From Kineobactrum salinum (GTDB lineage: Bacteria > Pseudomonadota > Gammaproteobacteria > Pseudomonadales > Halieaceae): DNA of 64,000 nucleotides. Under the pieces are notes generated by a model. That model did no database searches, was not told where the DNA came from, and saw only the letters and a list, made by a program, of their open reading frames with translations. This document shows, piece by piece, positions 53,710 to 62,547 of the stretch; the stretch's first letter is position 1, and each line of letters begins with the position of its first letter. The stretch is from the NCBI RefSeq assembly GCF_010669285.1, contig NZ_CP048711.1, positions 4,526,001 through 4,590,000 of the forward strand. The letters are read 5' to 3'. The translations under genes were made by a program, and so were the position numbers.

Positions 53710-56529
53710 TCAGCCGTCCGCCACCTCGGCCACAGTGTCTGCCGGGCGGGGCCCGCGGGGATCATTGCTGGCGCGGGGCGCAGCGATACCGCAGGCTTCT
53801 GCCGGTGGCGCCTGCTCATCCTTGAACAGGGCGGGGTAGGCGGTGGCAATCTCGATCTTGCCCACCGCGCGGGGCGCGATGCGTGGATCGTTGCAGGCCT
53901 TGCCGTCTGCGGTAATACCCGCCGGTGGCAGCTCCGGTTCGCTGGCTGCAGCTGTTTCCGCAATCCCCGGAGCGGGTGTCGGGGTGGCGGCGGCTGTTGG
54001 CTCCTCCGGAGCGGCGGTCGGTGGCTCTGCATCGGCCTCGGCTACCGTCTCAACGGCGGCTTCCAGTTCCAGCGCGTCGGCAGTGGGACGCTCGAGTGCG
54101 GGCTCTACGGCAACCGTTTCCGGCGCGGCGGCGTCGGCAGCTTCACTGGTGGCAGGTTCAGCGGCTTCAGCAATGCTGTCGGCGGCGGCGGGGCTGGGTT
54201 GGGCCGCGTCCGGCGAAGTGTTTCTGGCGGGCGACTGCACAGTCGGGACTGTAGGGGGCTGCTCGCTACTGCTGTCATCGCTGGTCACGGCCTCGTCCGT
54301 CCGAGGGCGGCTGCGGCGACGGCGGCGGGGTTCGCCACGCTTCATGTCGCTGGGGCGCTTGCGGGGTTTATCCGGGCCACTGGCTTCGAGGCTGTCATCA
54401 TCGAGATCCGGTGCCTGCGCGGTCGATGCCAGCTCGGGCGCGTCGCTGCGGTCGTCCTGCTCGCTGCGGCGCCTCCTGCCACCGCCACCGCGCTTGCGTC
54501 CACGCGTTGCCGGTGCTTCCTCACTGCTGCTGTCGTCCTGCCGCGCACGGGCCGGGGTTTGTTCAGGCTTGCCCGGACTGCTGCTGCCGTTGGCGCCGGC
54601 AGCCGATGCACCGCCACTGCGCCGGCGGCCACCGCGGCTGCGTTTGCGGTTGCCGCCACGATCTTCGCTCTTGTCAGCCGTGCGGCTGCCGCTGTCACTG
54701 GCTGCCTTTTTGGGGGCGGGTTCCGGCGTCGCTCCCGTGTCGGCTGTGGCCTCGCCAAACAACATGCCCATCAGGCGCGATACCAGACCGGTTTTGGCCG
54801 GCGCCCTGTGCTCTGCTTTCCTGTTCGGCGTGCCGGCTCTGCGTCTTTGTCTGGTGGCCGGCTTGCGTTCCGCTTGTTCCTGATCCTTCTCCGCGACCGG
54901 CTTGGCGGTCGACTCCGGAGCGGGCATTTGCGGAACTACGCGCTGGACAGCAGCTTCCTGCAGCGGGATATTGGCTGAATGCGCGTCACTGATCAGATCC
55001 GCGTCGGGGACAGCGATGTCGATCTTGTAGCTGACAGCGCGGTCTTCAGGTACTTCGTCATCGCGCAGACGCTGCACGTCGAAGTGGGGTGTCTCCAGAT
55101 TGGGGTTGGGGATTACCAGAATGCGTGCCCGCGTGATCTGTTCGATCTCGCTGAGGGCGGCGCGCTTTTCGTTCAGCAGGTAGGCTGCCACGTCGACTGG
55201 CACGATGGCCCTGACTTCGGCGCTGCGGTCCTTGCTGGCTTCCTCCTCCATCAGCCGCAGGATCGACAGGGCCAGCGACTTGGTGTCGCGGATGGTTCCC
55301 TGGCCGGTGCAGCGTGGGCAGACTATCGCACTGGTCTCGCCGAGCGAGGGTCGCAGACGCTGGCGCGACATCTCCAGCAGGCCAAAACGGGAAATGCGCC
55401 CGACCTGGACCCTGGCACGGTCCAGTTCCAGCGCGTCGCGCATCCGGTTCTCAACCTGGCGCTGGTTGCGCGGCGCCATCATGTCGATGAAGTCGATGAC
55501 GACCAGGCCGCCCATGTCGCGCAGACGCAGCTGACGGGCAATCTCGTCGGCCGCTTCGAGGTTGGTCTGGAGGGCGGTATCCTCGATGTCGGTACCCTTG
55601 GTGGCACGGGCCGAGTTGATGTCGATGGAGACCAGCGCTTCGGTCGGGTCGATGACGATGGAGCCACCGGAAGGCAGGCGCACCTCGCGCTGGAATGCCG
55701 TCTCGATCTGGCTTTCAATCTGGAAGCGGTTGAACAGCGGAATCGAATCTTCATAGCGCCGGATGCGGTTTTTGTACTTGGGCATGACCATGCTGACGAA
55801 TTCATGGGCCTGCGCCAGCGCATCGTCGCTGTCGATCAAAACCTGGTCGATGTCATCGCGCAGATAGTCGCGCACGGCGCGAATGATGACGTTGCTTTCC
55901 TGGAACAGCAGGGTAGGGGCGCGGACTTCGTTGTTGGCCGTGGTGATGGATTCCCACAACTGCAACAGATAGTTCAGGTCCCACTGCAGTTCTTCCGAGG
56001 AGCGGCCGACCCCGGCGGTACGGATAATGACGCCCATGCCGTTGGGGATCTCCAGACCGCTCAGTGCTTCCCGCAGCTCGCTGCGGTCATCGCCCTCGAT
56101 GCGGCGGGAAATGCCGCCGGCCCGGGGATTGTTGGGCATCAGTACCATGTAGCGGCCGGCGAGGCTGATGAAGGTGGTCAGGGCCGCGCCTTTGTTGCCG
56201 CGTTCTTCCTTGTCGACCTGGACGATGATCTCGGTGCCTTCCTTGACCACATCCTTGATCTTGAGCCGGCCTTCGGTGTTGCCGGGGTCCCGGTAGAAAT
56301 ATTCCCGCGCGATCTCCTTCAGCGGCAGGAAGCCGTGCCGCTCGGCGCCGAAATCGACGAACGCGGCCTCGAGGCTGGGTTCAACCCGGGTGATCTTGCC
56401 TTTGTAAATGTTGGATTTCTTTTGCAAGCGGGTGCGGTTCTCGATGTCGAGATCGTACAGCCGCTGGCCGTCTACGAGGGCAACGCGCAGCTCTTCGGGC
56501 TGGGTTGCATTGATGAGCATTTTTTTCAT
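53710..56529 (-). CDS. rne: Ribonuclease E
   Basis: A 939-residue protein. N-terminal catalytic half: S1 RNA-binding domain (~35-120, [23 protein letters not shown]), RNase-H/5'-sensor region, DNase I-like domain with catalytic acids in [13 protein letters not shown] and LVVIDFIDM, and the Zn-link C-P-R-C-T-G-Q-G (~residue 404). The C-terminal half (~510-939) is low-complexity, Arg-rich then Ala/Pro/Glu-rich, the scaffold part that binds RNA and degradosome partners; its sequence is poorly conserved. It initiates mRNA decay and processes rRNA/tRNA. Divergent from rluC, as in E. coli. Confidence 0.96.
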   Translation of the reverse strand: MKKMLINATQPEELRVALVDGQRLYDLDIENRTRLQKKSNIYKGKITRVEPSLEAAFVDFGAERHGFLPLKEIAREYFYRDPGNTEGRLKIKDVVKEGTEIIVQVDKEERGNKGAALTTFISLAGRYMVLMPNNPRAGGISRRIEGDDRSELREALSGLEIPNGMGVIIRTAGVGRSSEELQWDLNYLLQLWESITTANNEVRAPTLLFQESNVIIRAVRDYLRDDIDQVLIDSDDALAQAHEFVSMVMPKYKNRIRRYEDSIPLFNRFQIESQIETAFQREVRLPSGGSIVIDPTEALVSIDINSARATKGTDIEDTALQTNLEAADEIARQLRLRDMGGLVVIDFIDMMAPRNQRQVENRMRDALELDRARVQVGRISRFGLLEMSRQRLRPSLGETSAIVCPRCTGQGTIRDTKSLALSILRLMEEEASKDRSAEVRAIVPVDVAAYLLNEKRAALSEIEQITRARILVIPNPNLETPHFDVQRLRDDEVPEDRAVSYKIDIAVPDADLISDAHSANIPLQEAAVQRVVPQMPAPESTAKPVAEKDQEQAERKPATRQRRRAGTPNRKAEHRAPAKTGLVSRLMGMLFGEATADTGATPEPAPKKAASDSGSRTADKSEDRGGNRKRSRGGRRRSGGASAAGANGSSSPGKPEQTPARARQDDSSSEEAPATRGRKRGGGGRRRRSEQDDRSDAPELASTAQAPDLDDDSLEASGPDKPRKRPSDMKRGEPRRRRRSRPRTDEAVTSDDSSSEQPPTVPTVQSPARNTSPDAAQPSPAAADSIAEAAEPATSEAADAAAPETVAVEPALERPTADALELEAAVETVAEADAEPPTAAPEEPTAAATPTPAPGIAETAAASEPELPPAGITADGKACNDPRIAPRAVGKIEIATAYPALFKDEQAPPAEACGIAAPRASNDPRGPRPADTVAEVADG

Positions 56530-57067
56530 GATGTGCCATTACCTGGTGCGCACAGGTCTGGCGGGGCGGGAATCAGCCATACAGCCGGCTCGGGGCCGGG
56601 CATAGCAGAGTAACTGTTATCCGTGGCGGTGTCAGGGCGCGGAAAACCGGGCGCAGACGCCGCATTGGCACTACTCAGTACGCTCAGGTGTACTGTATTG
56701 GCGGCCCGCCAGTAACTGGTGAAGCCGCCGGGGAGCGCTTGTGGGGGAACGGTGCGCTGGCGCCCGATCCCCCTTTTTGTTAGTGTCGCAACACCTGACG
56801 ACTGCGACCACGCTACCCGAAGTAAAACTGATTCTGTGTCCCGGCATGTACTGCGCGGTTCATATGTATCGAAGCGTTACCTGGGCGTCACTCTGGGTCG
56901 AAGTTAGACCCGGTGCCCGCCCGACGCGACGACATCCTTTTGTGTGTCTTGCGCGTGGAATCTCCCGGTGGAGCCGTGCAATTGCCTCGGCAGGCCCTAC
57001 TGTCACCGGAGTTGCTGTTTGCGGGTCAGGGGCTGAAACAGCGACGTGACCCGGCCACACGGGCCCG
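56530..57067 (-). other. Long 5' leader of rne
   Basis: About 530 bp between the rne start and the promoter at 57068-57096, without a gene on either strand. In E. coli a ~360-nt rne leader folds into hairpins through which RNase E trims its own mRNA; this longer leader could serve the same feedback. I have not folded it. Confidence 0.5.
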
Positions 57068-57096
57068 ACTATATCAGCAAACGATAAGTGCTTCAA
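57068..57096 (-). promoter_or_regulatory. Sigma-70 promoter of rne
   Basis: Minus strand: -35 TTGAAG (57096-57091), 17-bp spacer, -10 TATAGT (57073-57068), giving transcription from ~57060. It lies within 25-50 bp of the divergent rluC start at 57120, so the two genes share this control region. Confidence 0.65.
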
Positions 57097-57119
57097 TTGT
57101 CAGTGTTTTCCGAATCGAT

Positions 57120-58076
57120 ATGAGTGATGACAGTCCCCCCGGGCAAGCCGGTGCAGTGCGCCAGTTGCAGATAGATGCCGATGCGGCGGGCCAGCGGCTG
57201 GACAATTATCTGCTGAGGATTCTCAAGGGGGTACCGAAGACCCGCATCTATCGCGGTCTGCGCAAAGGAGAGTTTCGCATCAACCGCGGCCGCACCCGGG
57301 CGGATTACCGGCTGCTCGAAGGTGATATCCTGCGTATTCCACCGCTGCACCAGCCGGCGGCCAACGCGCCGCCGGTGATCCCGGGATTCTGGGCGGGGCA
57401 GATCCAGGACCGCATTGTCCATGAGGACGATGGCCTGCTGGTCATCAACAAACCTTCCGGGCTGGCGGTACACGGGGGCAGCGGGCTCAACTTCGGCCTG
57501 ATCGAATGCCTGCGCCAGCTGCGTCCCGCGGACCGGTATCTGGAGTTGGTCCACCGGTTGGACCGGGACACCTCGGGCCTGATTCTGGTCGCCCGCAAAC
57601 CCGCAGTGCTGCGGGAACTGCATCGGCAGCTGCGCGGCGAGGGCGTAGACAAACGTTATGTCGCCCTGGTGGCCGGCCGCTGGCCCCGTGAGCGGCGGGT
57701 CGTTGAGGCGCCATTGCAGAAGAATATCGTGCAGTCCGGCGAGCGCATGGTTCGGGTTGCCCGGGAGGGCAAGGCCGCGGTCACCCGGTTCCGCGTGTTG
57801 GAGCAGTTTACGGGCGCCACGCTGGTGGAAGCGCGGCCCGTGACCGGCCGCACCCACCAGATCCGGGTACACAGCCAGTTCGCTGGCCACCCGATTCTCG
57901 GAGATGATAAATACAACGATGCTGCCAGTGTTGCGCGGGCACGGGAGCTGGGGCTCGGCCGCCTGTTTCTGCATGCGCAGTCGCTGCGCTTCACCCTGCC
58001 CGGCAAGGCGCCCCTGCTGTTGCAGGCGGCGCTGGATAATGACCTGGAATTCATATTAAATAGCATTCGCAAGTAG
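57120..58076 (+). CDS. rluC: 23S rRNA pseudouridine synthase
   Basis: A 318-residue RluA-family enzyme: S4 RNA-binding domain at the N-terminus (GQRLDNYLLRILKGVPKTRIYRGLRKGEFRINRGR), catalytic Asp in ELVHRLDRDTSGL, and EARPVTGRTHQIRVH, typical of RluC. It converts uridines near 955, 2504 and 2580 of 23S rRNA. ATG 57120 matches the family start; the frame is open earlier but non-homologous. The tight junction with the next gene suggests one transcript. Confidence 0.93.
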   Translation: MSDDSPPGQAGAVRQLQIDADAAGQRLDNYLLRILKGVPKTRIYRGLRKGEFRINRGRTRADYRLLEGDILRIPPLHQPAANAPPVIPGFWAGQIQDRIVHEDDGLLVINKPSGLAVHGGSGLNFGLIECLRQLRPADRYLELVHRLDRDTSGLILVARKPAVLRELHRQLRGEGVDKRYVALVAGRWPRERRVVEAPLQKNIVQSGERMVRVAREGKAAVTRFRVLEQFTGATLVEARPVTGRTHQIRVHSQFAGHPILGDDKYNDAASVARARELGLGRLFLHAQSLRFTLPGKAPLLLQAALDNDLEFILNSIRK

Positions 58077-58082
58077 GTGAAT

Positions 58083-58763
58083 ATGTTAATTATATTCGAT
58101 TGGGATGGTACCCTCTGTGATTCCGTTGAGCAGATTGTGCTGGCGATGCAGGCTGCGGCCAGCCGCTGTGCGTTGCCGCCACCTGAGGCCGCCGCGGTGC
58201 GCCATATCGTCGGCCTGGGCCTGCCGCAGGCGGTGGAAATTCTGTTTCCGGACCAGCCCCTGGCGGATCGAGAGCGGCTGGCCAGGGCCTATTCAAGCTG
58301 CTATATCGAGGCTGACCAGGGGCCGGCTCGGCTGTTCGAGGGCGCGCTGGATACCCTGGCGCAGTTGCGGGACGCGGGTTTCGAACTGGCGGTGGCTACC
58401 GGCAAGAGCCGGCGCGGGCTGGTTAGGGTGTTGCAGGGTCTGGGCCTGGAGGGCTTCTTTGATGCGACCCGCTGTGCTGACGAGACCCAGTCCAAACCGC
58501 ACCCGCTGATGCTGGAGCAGATCCTGGCCGAGCGCAGCAAGCGGGCGAACCAGGCGCTGATGATCGGTGACTCGGAATACGACCTAGCCATGGCCAGGGC
58601 CATCGGCATGCCGTCGGTCGGCGTCAGTTACGGGGTTCACGCCCGGGAGCTGTTGCTGCGGCATCAGCCCCGCGCGATAGTCGATGAGTTGCGGCAATTG
58701 GGCGAGCTGGCGGAACTGCTGTTGCGTCAGCCAGAATCAACTGTTCAAGCCAGTACCGGGTAG
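58083..58763 (+). CDS. HAD-family phosphatase (phosphoglycolate phosphatase-like)
   Basis: A 226-residue HAD subfamily IA hydrolase: motif I FDWDGTLCDS, motif II VATGKSRRG, motif III KPHPLML, motif IV GDSEYDLAMA. The cap domain sits after motif I. It removes phosphate from a small molecule; phosphoglycolate or a sugar phosphate is usual for the family. ATG 58083 lies 7 bp after AGGTG, inside the 3' edge of rluC; the GTG at 58077 is the alternative. The gene overlaps the end of maf on the other strand. Confidence 0.9.
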   Translation: MLIIFDWDGTLCDSVEQIVLAMQAAASRCALPPPEAAAVRHIVGLGLPQAVEILFPDQPLADRERLARAYSSCYIEADQGPARLFEGALDTLAQLRDAGFELAVATGKSRRGLVRVLQGLGLEGFFDATRCADETQSKPHPLMLEQILAERSKRANQALMIGDSEYDLAMARAIGMPSVGVSYGVHARELLLRHQPRAIVDELRQLGELAELLLRQPESTVQASTG

Positions 58764-59329
58764 CCGGCCTTTGCCAGCATGCCGGTCAAGGCTATCAACG
58801 GCAGGCCTTCAAGGCTGGTTGGGTCGGTCCCGGCCAGGGACTCAAACAGCGCAATTCCCAGGCCCTCGCACTTGAAACTGCCGGCACAGTCATAGGGTTG
58901 CTCCCGCTGCAGGTAGCTTTCAATCATTGTCGCGCTCAGTGGCCGGAACTGCACGGTAAAGGGCTCGGTATGGAGCTGTTCCATGTCTCGTTGCTGCCAG
59001 CACAATGCCACTGCCGTATGGAACTGTACCGTCCTGCCGGCCGCTGCGAGCAGCTGTTCGCGAGCCCGGGTGTGAGTGCCGGGCTTTCCGATCGGGCTTC
59101 CCTCCAGGGCGGCGACCTGATCGCTGCCGATAACGAGGCTGCCCGGATTGGCGGCGGCCACGACCCGGGCCTTGGCCAGGGCCAGGCGGGCGGCCATTGC
59201 CGGCGCTGCTTCCGCTGGCTGGGCGGTTTCGTCCACCCGCGGTGCGATACAGCGAAAGGGCAGTTGCAGGCGCTGCAGCAGCCGCTTGCGGTAGAGTGAG
59301 GTGGAGGCCAGAATCAGATCCATGTCCAT
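58745..59329 (-). CDS. yceF: Maf-family nucleotide pyrophosphatase (YceF-type)
   Basis: A 194-residue Maf protein with the typical ASTSLYRKRLLQRL start, ALAKARVV, IGSDQVAALEG and the C-terminal GSFKCEGLG ... TDPTSLEGLPL. The V/I-A-x-D version at the active loop fits the YceF subgroup, which hydrolyses 7-methyl-GTP and related non-canonical nucleotides. Either ATG 59329 or 59323 could be used. It is divergent from yceD, an arrangement shared with E. coli and pseudomonads. Confidence 0.9.
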   Translation of the reverse strand: MDMDLILASTSLYRKRLLQRLQLPFRCIAPRVDETAQPAEAAPAMAARLALAKARVVAAANPGSLVIGSDQVAALEGSPIGKPGTHTRAREQLLAAAGRTVQFHTAVALCWQQRDMEQLHTEPFTVQFRPLSATMIESYLQREQPYDCAGSFKCEGLGIALFESLAGTDPTSLEGLPLIALTGMLAKAGYPVLA

Positions 59330-59394
59330 ATTATCCCAAGCTTGTGGTGTGGCTCCCGGCGGGCCGGTGAACTGGTTGTATTTTAAAGATTTTT

Positions 59395-59423
59395 TTGACA
59401 AGGGGGCGAGCCGCCCCTATGAT
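59395..59423 (+). promoter_or_regulatory. Sigma-70 promoter of yceD-rpmF
   Basis: Consensus -35 TTGACA (59395-59400), 17-bp spacer, -10 TATGAT (59418-59423). The spacer contains the inverted repeat GGGGCG..CGCCCC, operator-like or structural. Transcription should begin near 59430, only a few bases before the yceD ATG at 59432. Confidence 0.75.
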
Positions 59424-59431
59424 GCGCGCCT

Positions 59432-59962
59432 ATGTTGACCGACCCCCTCCCCGGCACGCTGGATGTCCGCAAGGGCGCCAGCCGTGGTGCGACTGTCAGG
59501 GGACTGCTCAAACCTCTGGATTTACCGCGTTTTCGAGAGCTCCTGGCTGGCGATGACGGTACTATCCAGGCCCGGTTGGAGCTGTCTCGCGACGAGGAGG
59601 GCAGGTACCTGGCACACGTTACCACCGACGCCTCTGTCACGGTAACCTGCCAACGGTGCCTGCAGCCGATGCCGATCGAGCTACATGCTGACAGCGACCT
59701 CGCGGTGGTCTGGACAGATGAGCAGGCCGCGCATTTGCCTGGCCACCTGGAACCCGTGATTGTGACGGGTGAAGAGTGCGAGCTTCGGGAGCTGGTTGAG
59801 GATGAGCTGATTCTGGCGTTGCCGGCGTTCAGCTACCACGAACAGGCGGATTGCAACACAGTATTGGTGGATCTGAACTCGGAAGCGGTCGCCGCACCGG
59901 ACAGGCCCAACCCGTTTGAGGTGCTGGCGCGTTTGAAGCCCGGCGATGGAAATCAGGAGTAA
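59432..59962 (+). CDS. yceD: YceD, 23S rRNA accumulation protein (DUF177)
   Basis: A 176-residue protein with the DUF177 core VTVTCQRCLQPMPIELHADSDLAVVWTD and the acidic VEDELILALPAF, including the C-x-x-C pair. It helps 23S rRNA accumulate and precedes rpmF in nearly all gammaproteobacteria. The start ATG matches the family N-terminus (DPLPGTLDVRKGASRGA). Its nearness to the predicted transcription start implies a leaderless or nearly leaderless mRNA. Confidence 0.93.
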   Translation: MLTDPLPGTLDVRKGASRGATVRGLLKPLDLPRFRELLAGDDGTIQARLELSRDEEGRYLAHVTTDASVTVTCQRCLQPMPIELHADSDLAVVWTDEQAAHLPGHLEPVIVTGEECELRELVEDELILALPAFSYHEQADCNTVLVDLNSEAVAAPDRPNPFEVLARLKPGDGNQE

Positions 59963-59965
59963 TTT

Positions 59966-60148
59966 ATGGCTGTTCAGCAGGACAAGAAATCTCGCTCTCG
60001 TCGCGGCATGCGTCGCTCGCATGATGCCCTTACCGGCCCCACGCTCAGCATTGACCAGACCTCCGGAGAGACTCACCGCCGGCACCATGTCAGTGCAGAC
60101 GGTTTCTACCGTGGCAAGAAGGTCGTTAATACCGGTAACGACGAGTAA
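59966..60148 (+). CDS. rpmF: 50S ribosomal protein L32
   Basis: A 60-residue protein starting [22 protein letters not shown], the L32 signature, with [11 protein letters not shown] and YRGKKVV at the end. It is a small basic structural protein of the large ribosomal subunit. It follows yceD by 3 bp with GGAG before the ATG. A terminator lies 70 bp downstream. Confidence 0.96.
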   Translation: MAVQQDKKSRSRRGMRRSHDALTGPTLSIDQTSGETHRRHHVSADGFYRGKKVVNTGNDE

Positions 60149-60220
60149 CGACGGGCTTCGCCGCCTCAATACTGGCAGGGGTCAGCTATTGCGGCGATGC
60201 AGCCAGTTTATATTATGTAG

Positions 60221-60240
60221 ACGGGAGCCCTGGCTCCCGT
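60221..60240 (+). terminator. Terminator after rpmF
   Basis: Perfect stem ACGGGAGCC (60221-60229)/GGCTCCCGT (60232-60240) with a two-base loop as written (realistically 4), followed by TTCCTGTTTC. It would separate yceD-rpmF from fabD. Confidence 0.75.
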
Positions 60241-60351
60241 TTCCTGTTTCTGGCGCGCCGGTTCCGGTCACGTGCATGACATGAAAAGTGTTCTACACTG
60301 CCAACAGTACCGTTGCCGGCAAGCAGATTGATTCCGGAGACCGCAAACTCG

Positions 60352-61298
60352 ATGACATCCTCCAACACCGCTTTCGTATTTCCCGGCCAGGGCTCCCAGA
60401 AGGTGGGCATGCTGACAGCCGCCCATGCAGCTTACCCCGCGGTGCGCGACAGCTTTGCCGAGGCCTCGGAGGTGCTCGGCTACGATGTCTGGGCGCTGGT
60501 TCAGGCCGGCCCCCAGGAGAAGCTCAACCTCACAGAGACTACCCAGCCGGTATTGCTTTGCAGCAGTGTTGCGCTGTGGCGGGCCTGGCTGGCCGCAGGC
60601 GGCGGCCCCCTGTGCTGATGGCGGGGCACAGCCTGGGTGAGTTTTCGGCGCTGGTCTGTGCCGGGGCGCTGGAGTTTGCCGATGCGCTGACGCTGGTGCG
60701 CAAGCGTGGGGAATTCATGCAAAACGCGGTGCCGGTGGGCGAGGGCGCGATGGCCGCGATCATCGGCCTGGATGATACAACGATCAATCGCATCTGCGCA
60801 GAGATCAGCGCAGCGGGCGCCGGCGAGGTCGCCGCGGTCAATTTCAATTCACCCGGCCAGGTGGTTGTCGCCGGGCACACGACGGCCGTGGAACAGGCCA
60901 GCGCGGCGCTGAAGGAGGCCGGCGCCAAGCGCGCGATGGCACTGCCGGTGAGCGCCCCTTTCCATACCAGCCTGATGCAGCCGGCGGGCGTCGCGCTCGC
61001 GCAGGTGCTGGCGGATGTGTCAATCCGCGCGCCGGCGGTACCGGTGGTCCACAATGTCCACGCCCGCACGGAGAGTAATCCGGAACGCATTCGCGAACTG
61101 CTGGTAGAGCAAATATACAGCCCGGTGCAGTGGAGCCGTTGCATTGAATACATCGCCGAAGCCGGCATCAGTGACGTCGTTGAGTGCGGCCCCGGCAAGG
61201 TGCTCAGCGGTCTCAACCGGCGAATTTCACAGGGTCTGAACAGCTATTCCCTGGAAGAACCGGAGGCTCTGCAGCAGACCCTGGAAGCGCTCGCCTGA
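60352..61298 (+). CDS. fabD: Malonyl-CoA:ACP transacylase (frameshift)
   Basis: A repaired length of ~315 residues, the normal FabD size. The N-terminal AFVFPGQGSQKVGML lies in one frame; the rest, from the catalytic Ser motif MAGHSLGEFSALV on, lies in another, with the catalytic His in PVSAPFHTSLM. The switch is in the C5 run 60606-60610; one more base joins AAGGG to PPVLMAGHSLGEF. As FabD is normally essential for fatty-acid synthesis, this is almost certainly a sequence error. It loads malonyl onto ACP. ATG 60352 begins the homologous region. Confidence 0.9.
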
Positions 61299-61324
61299 GC
61301 ATGTTGGAAAAGGAATGATCGCCC

Positions 61325-62068
61325 ATGAATGACAGCAACAAAGTAGCCCTGGTCACCGGGGCCAGTCGTGGTATCGGCCGCGCCATTGCCGAACAACTGG
61401 CCCGGGACGGTTGTACTGTGATCGGCACTGCCACCACCGCGGCGGGCGCCGAATCGATAGGAAATTATCTGGAAGAGGGTGGCTTCAGCGGCTGCGGCAT
61501 GACCCTGGATGTAGCCGACCAGACGGCAGTGGAAGATGTGATCAAAGGGGTCAGCGAGCGTTTTTCGGCGCCACTGATTCTGGTCAACAGTGCAGGTATC
61601 ACCCGCGACAACCTGCTGCTGCGGATGAAAACGGAGGAGTGGCACTCGGTTATCGATACCAATCTCAACGCGCTCTACCGGGTCAGCAAGGCCTGTCTGC
61701 GCGGCATGACAAAGGCACGCTGGGGGCGTATCGTCAACATCACCTCGGTGGTCGGCGCAATGGGCAATATCGGTCAGAGCAACTATGCTGCGAGCAAGGC
61801 CGGTGCTGAAGGGTTCTCCCGGGCGCTGGCCCGTGAGTTGGGATCCAGGGCGGTTACGGTCAACTGCGTGGCGCCGGGGTTTGTCGATACCGACATGACC
61901 CGTGCGCTCAGCGATGAGCAGCGCGAGCAGCTGCTGACCCAGATACCGCTGGCGAGGCTCGGCGAAGCCGCGGAAATTGCGGCGCTGGTGGGCTTTCTGT
62001 GCAGTGATGCCGCAAGCTATATTACCGGCGAAACCATTCATATAAATGGTGGCATGAACATGGCATAA
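61325..62068 (+). CDS. fabG: 3-oxoacyl-ACP reductase
   Basis: A 247-residue SDR: TGASRGIGRAIAEQLA, NSAGITRDNLLLRM, Ser in NITSVVGAMGN, catalytic YAASKAGAEG and the C-terminal ITGETIHINGGMNMA. It is the NADPH-dependent second step of the elongation cycle. AAGGAA lies before ATG 61325; 26 bp separate it from fabD. Confidence 0.96.
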   Translation: MNDSNKVALVTGASRGIGRAIAEQLARDGCTVIGTATTAAGAESIGNYLEEGGFSGCGMTLDVADQTAVEDVIKGVSERFSAPLILVNSAGITRDNLLLRMKTEEWHSVIDTNLNALYRVSKACLRGMTKARWGRIVNITSVVGAMGNIGQSNYAASKAGAEGFSRALARELGSRAVTVNCVAPGFVDTDMTRALSDEQREQLLTQIPLARLGEAAEIAALVGFLCSDAASYITGETIHINGGMNMA

Positions 62069-62211
62069 GTCACTGAAACACAGGAAAAACATGGTAGATT
62101 CCAGGCGCCTCCAAAAAAAATTATTACTCGGCGGCAAAACAGAGTAAAATGCCCCCTCGGACTGGATGACCAGCTTTGAATCCGTAAACATTTTCAGGAG
62201 TGATCGATAAA

Positions 62212-62448
62212 ATGAGCAGCATTGAAGAACGCGTTAAGAAAATTGTTGCAGAACAGCTTGGCGTTAAAGAAGAAGAAGTCCAGACCGAAGCTTCATTCGT
62301 AGAGGACCTGGGTGCGGATTCACTGGATACGGTTGAACTGGTAATGGCTCTTGAAGAGGAATTCGAAACCGAGATTCCCGACGAGGAGGCCGAAAAAATC
62401 ACCACGGTGAAGCTGGCGATCGACTACATCACGGAAAACCTCGCCTGA
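62212..62448 (+). CDS. acpP: Acyl carrier protein
   Basis: A 78-residue acidic protein; the phosphopantetheine-attachment Ser lies in [18 protein letters not shown]. The start MSSIEERV is standard; an ATG 12 bp upstream is not used because AGGAG lies at the right distance from 62212. The 143-bp gap after fabG contains a weak -10-like TAAAAT (62145-62150), which may give acpP extra transcription. It is more AT-rich and codon-optimised than neighbours, usual for this abundant protein. Confidence 0.96.
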   Translation: MSSIEERVKKIVAEQLGVKEEEVQTEASFVEDLGADSLDTVELVMALEEEFETEIPDEEAEKITTVKLAIDYITENLA

Positions 62449-62466
62449 TACCTTCCCCCGTTTGGT

Positions 62467-62503
62467 AAAAAGCCGTTTCTATATTTTGATAGAGCGGCTT
62501 TTT
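62467..62503 (+). terminator. Hairpin terminator between acpP and fabF
   Basis: Stem AAAAAGCCG (62467-62475)/CGGCTTTTT (62495-62503) extended by inner T/A pairs, with a T-rich end. It likely attenuates transcription after acpP and keeps fabF at a lower level. Confidence 0.8.
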
Positions 62504-62547
62504 CTGTTTATGCTTGCTCTCTTTTTGTATCCCAAGGAGTTGGTGCT

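Noticed and set aside
53557-56613. Long open frames on the plus strand opposite rne (up to ~540 codons)
   Set aside because: They mirror RNase E codons; composition is Arg/Gly/Ala-rich, no domain is seen, and the minus-strand gene explains the region fully.
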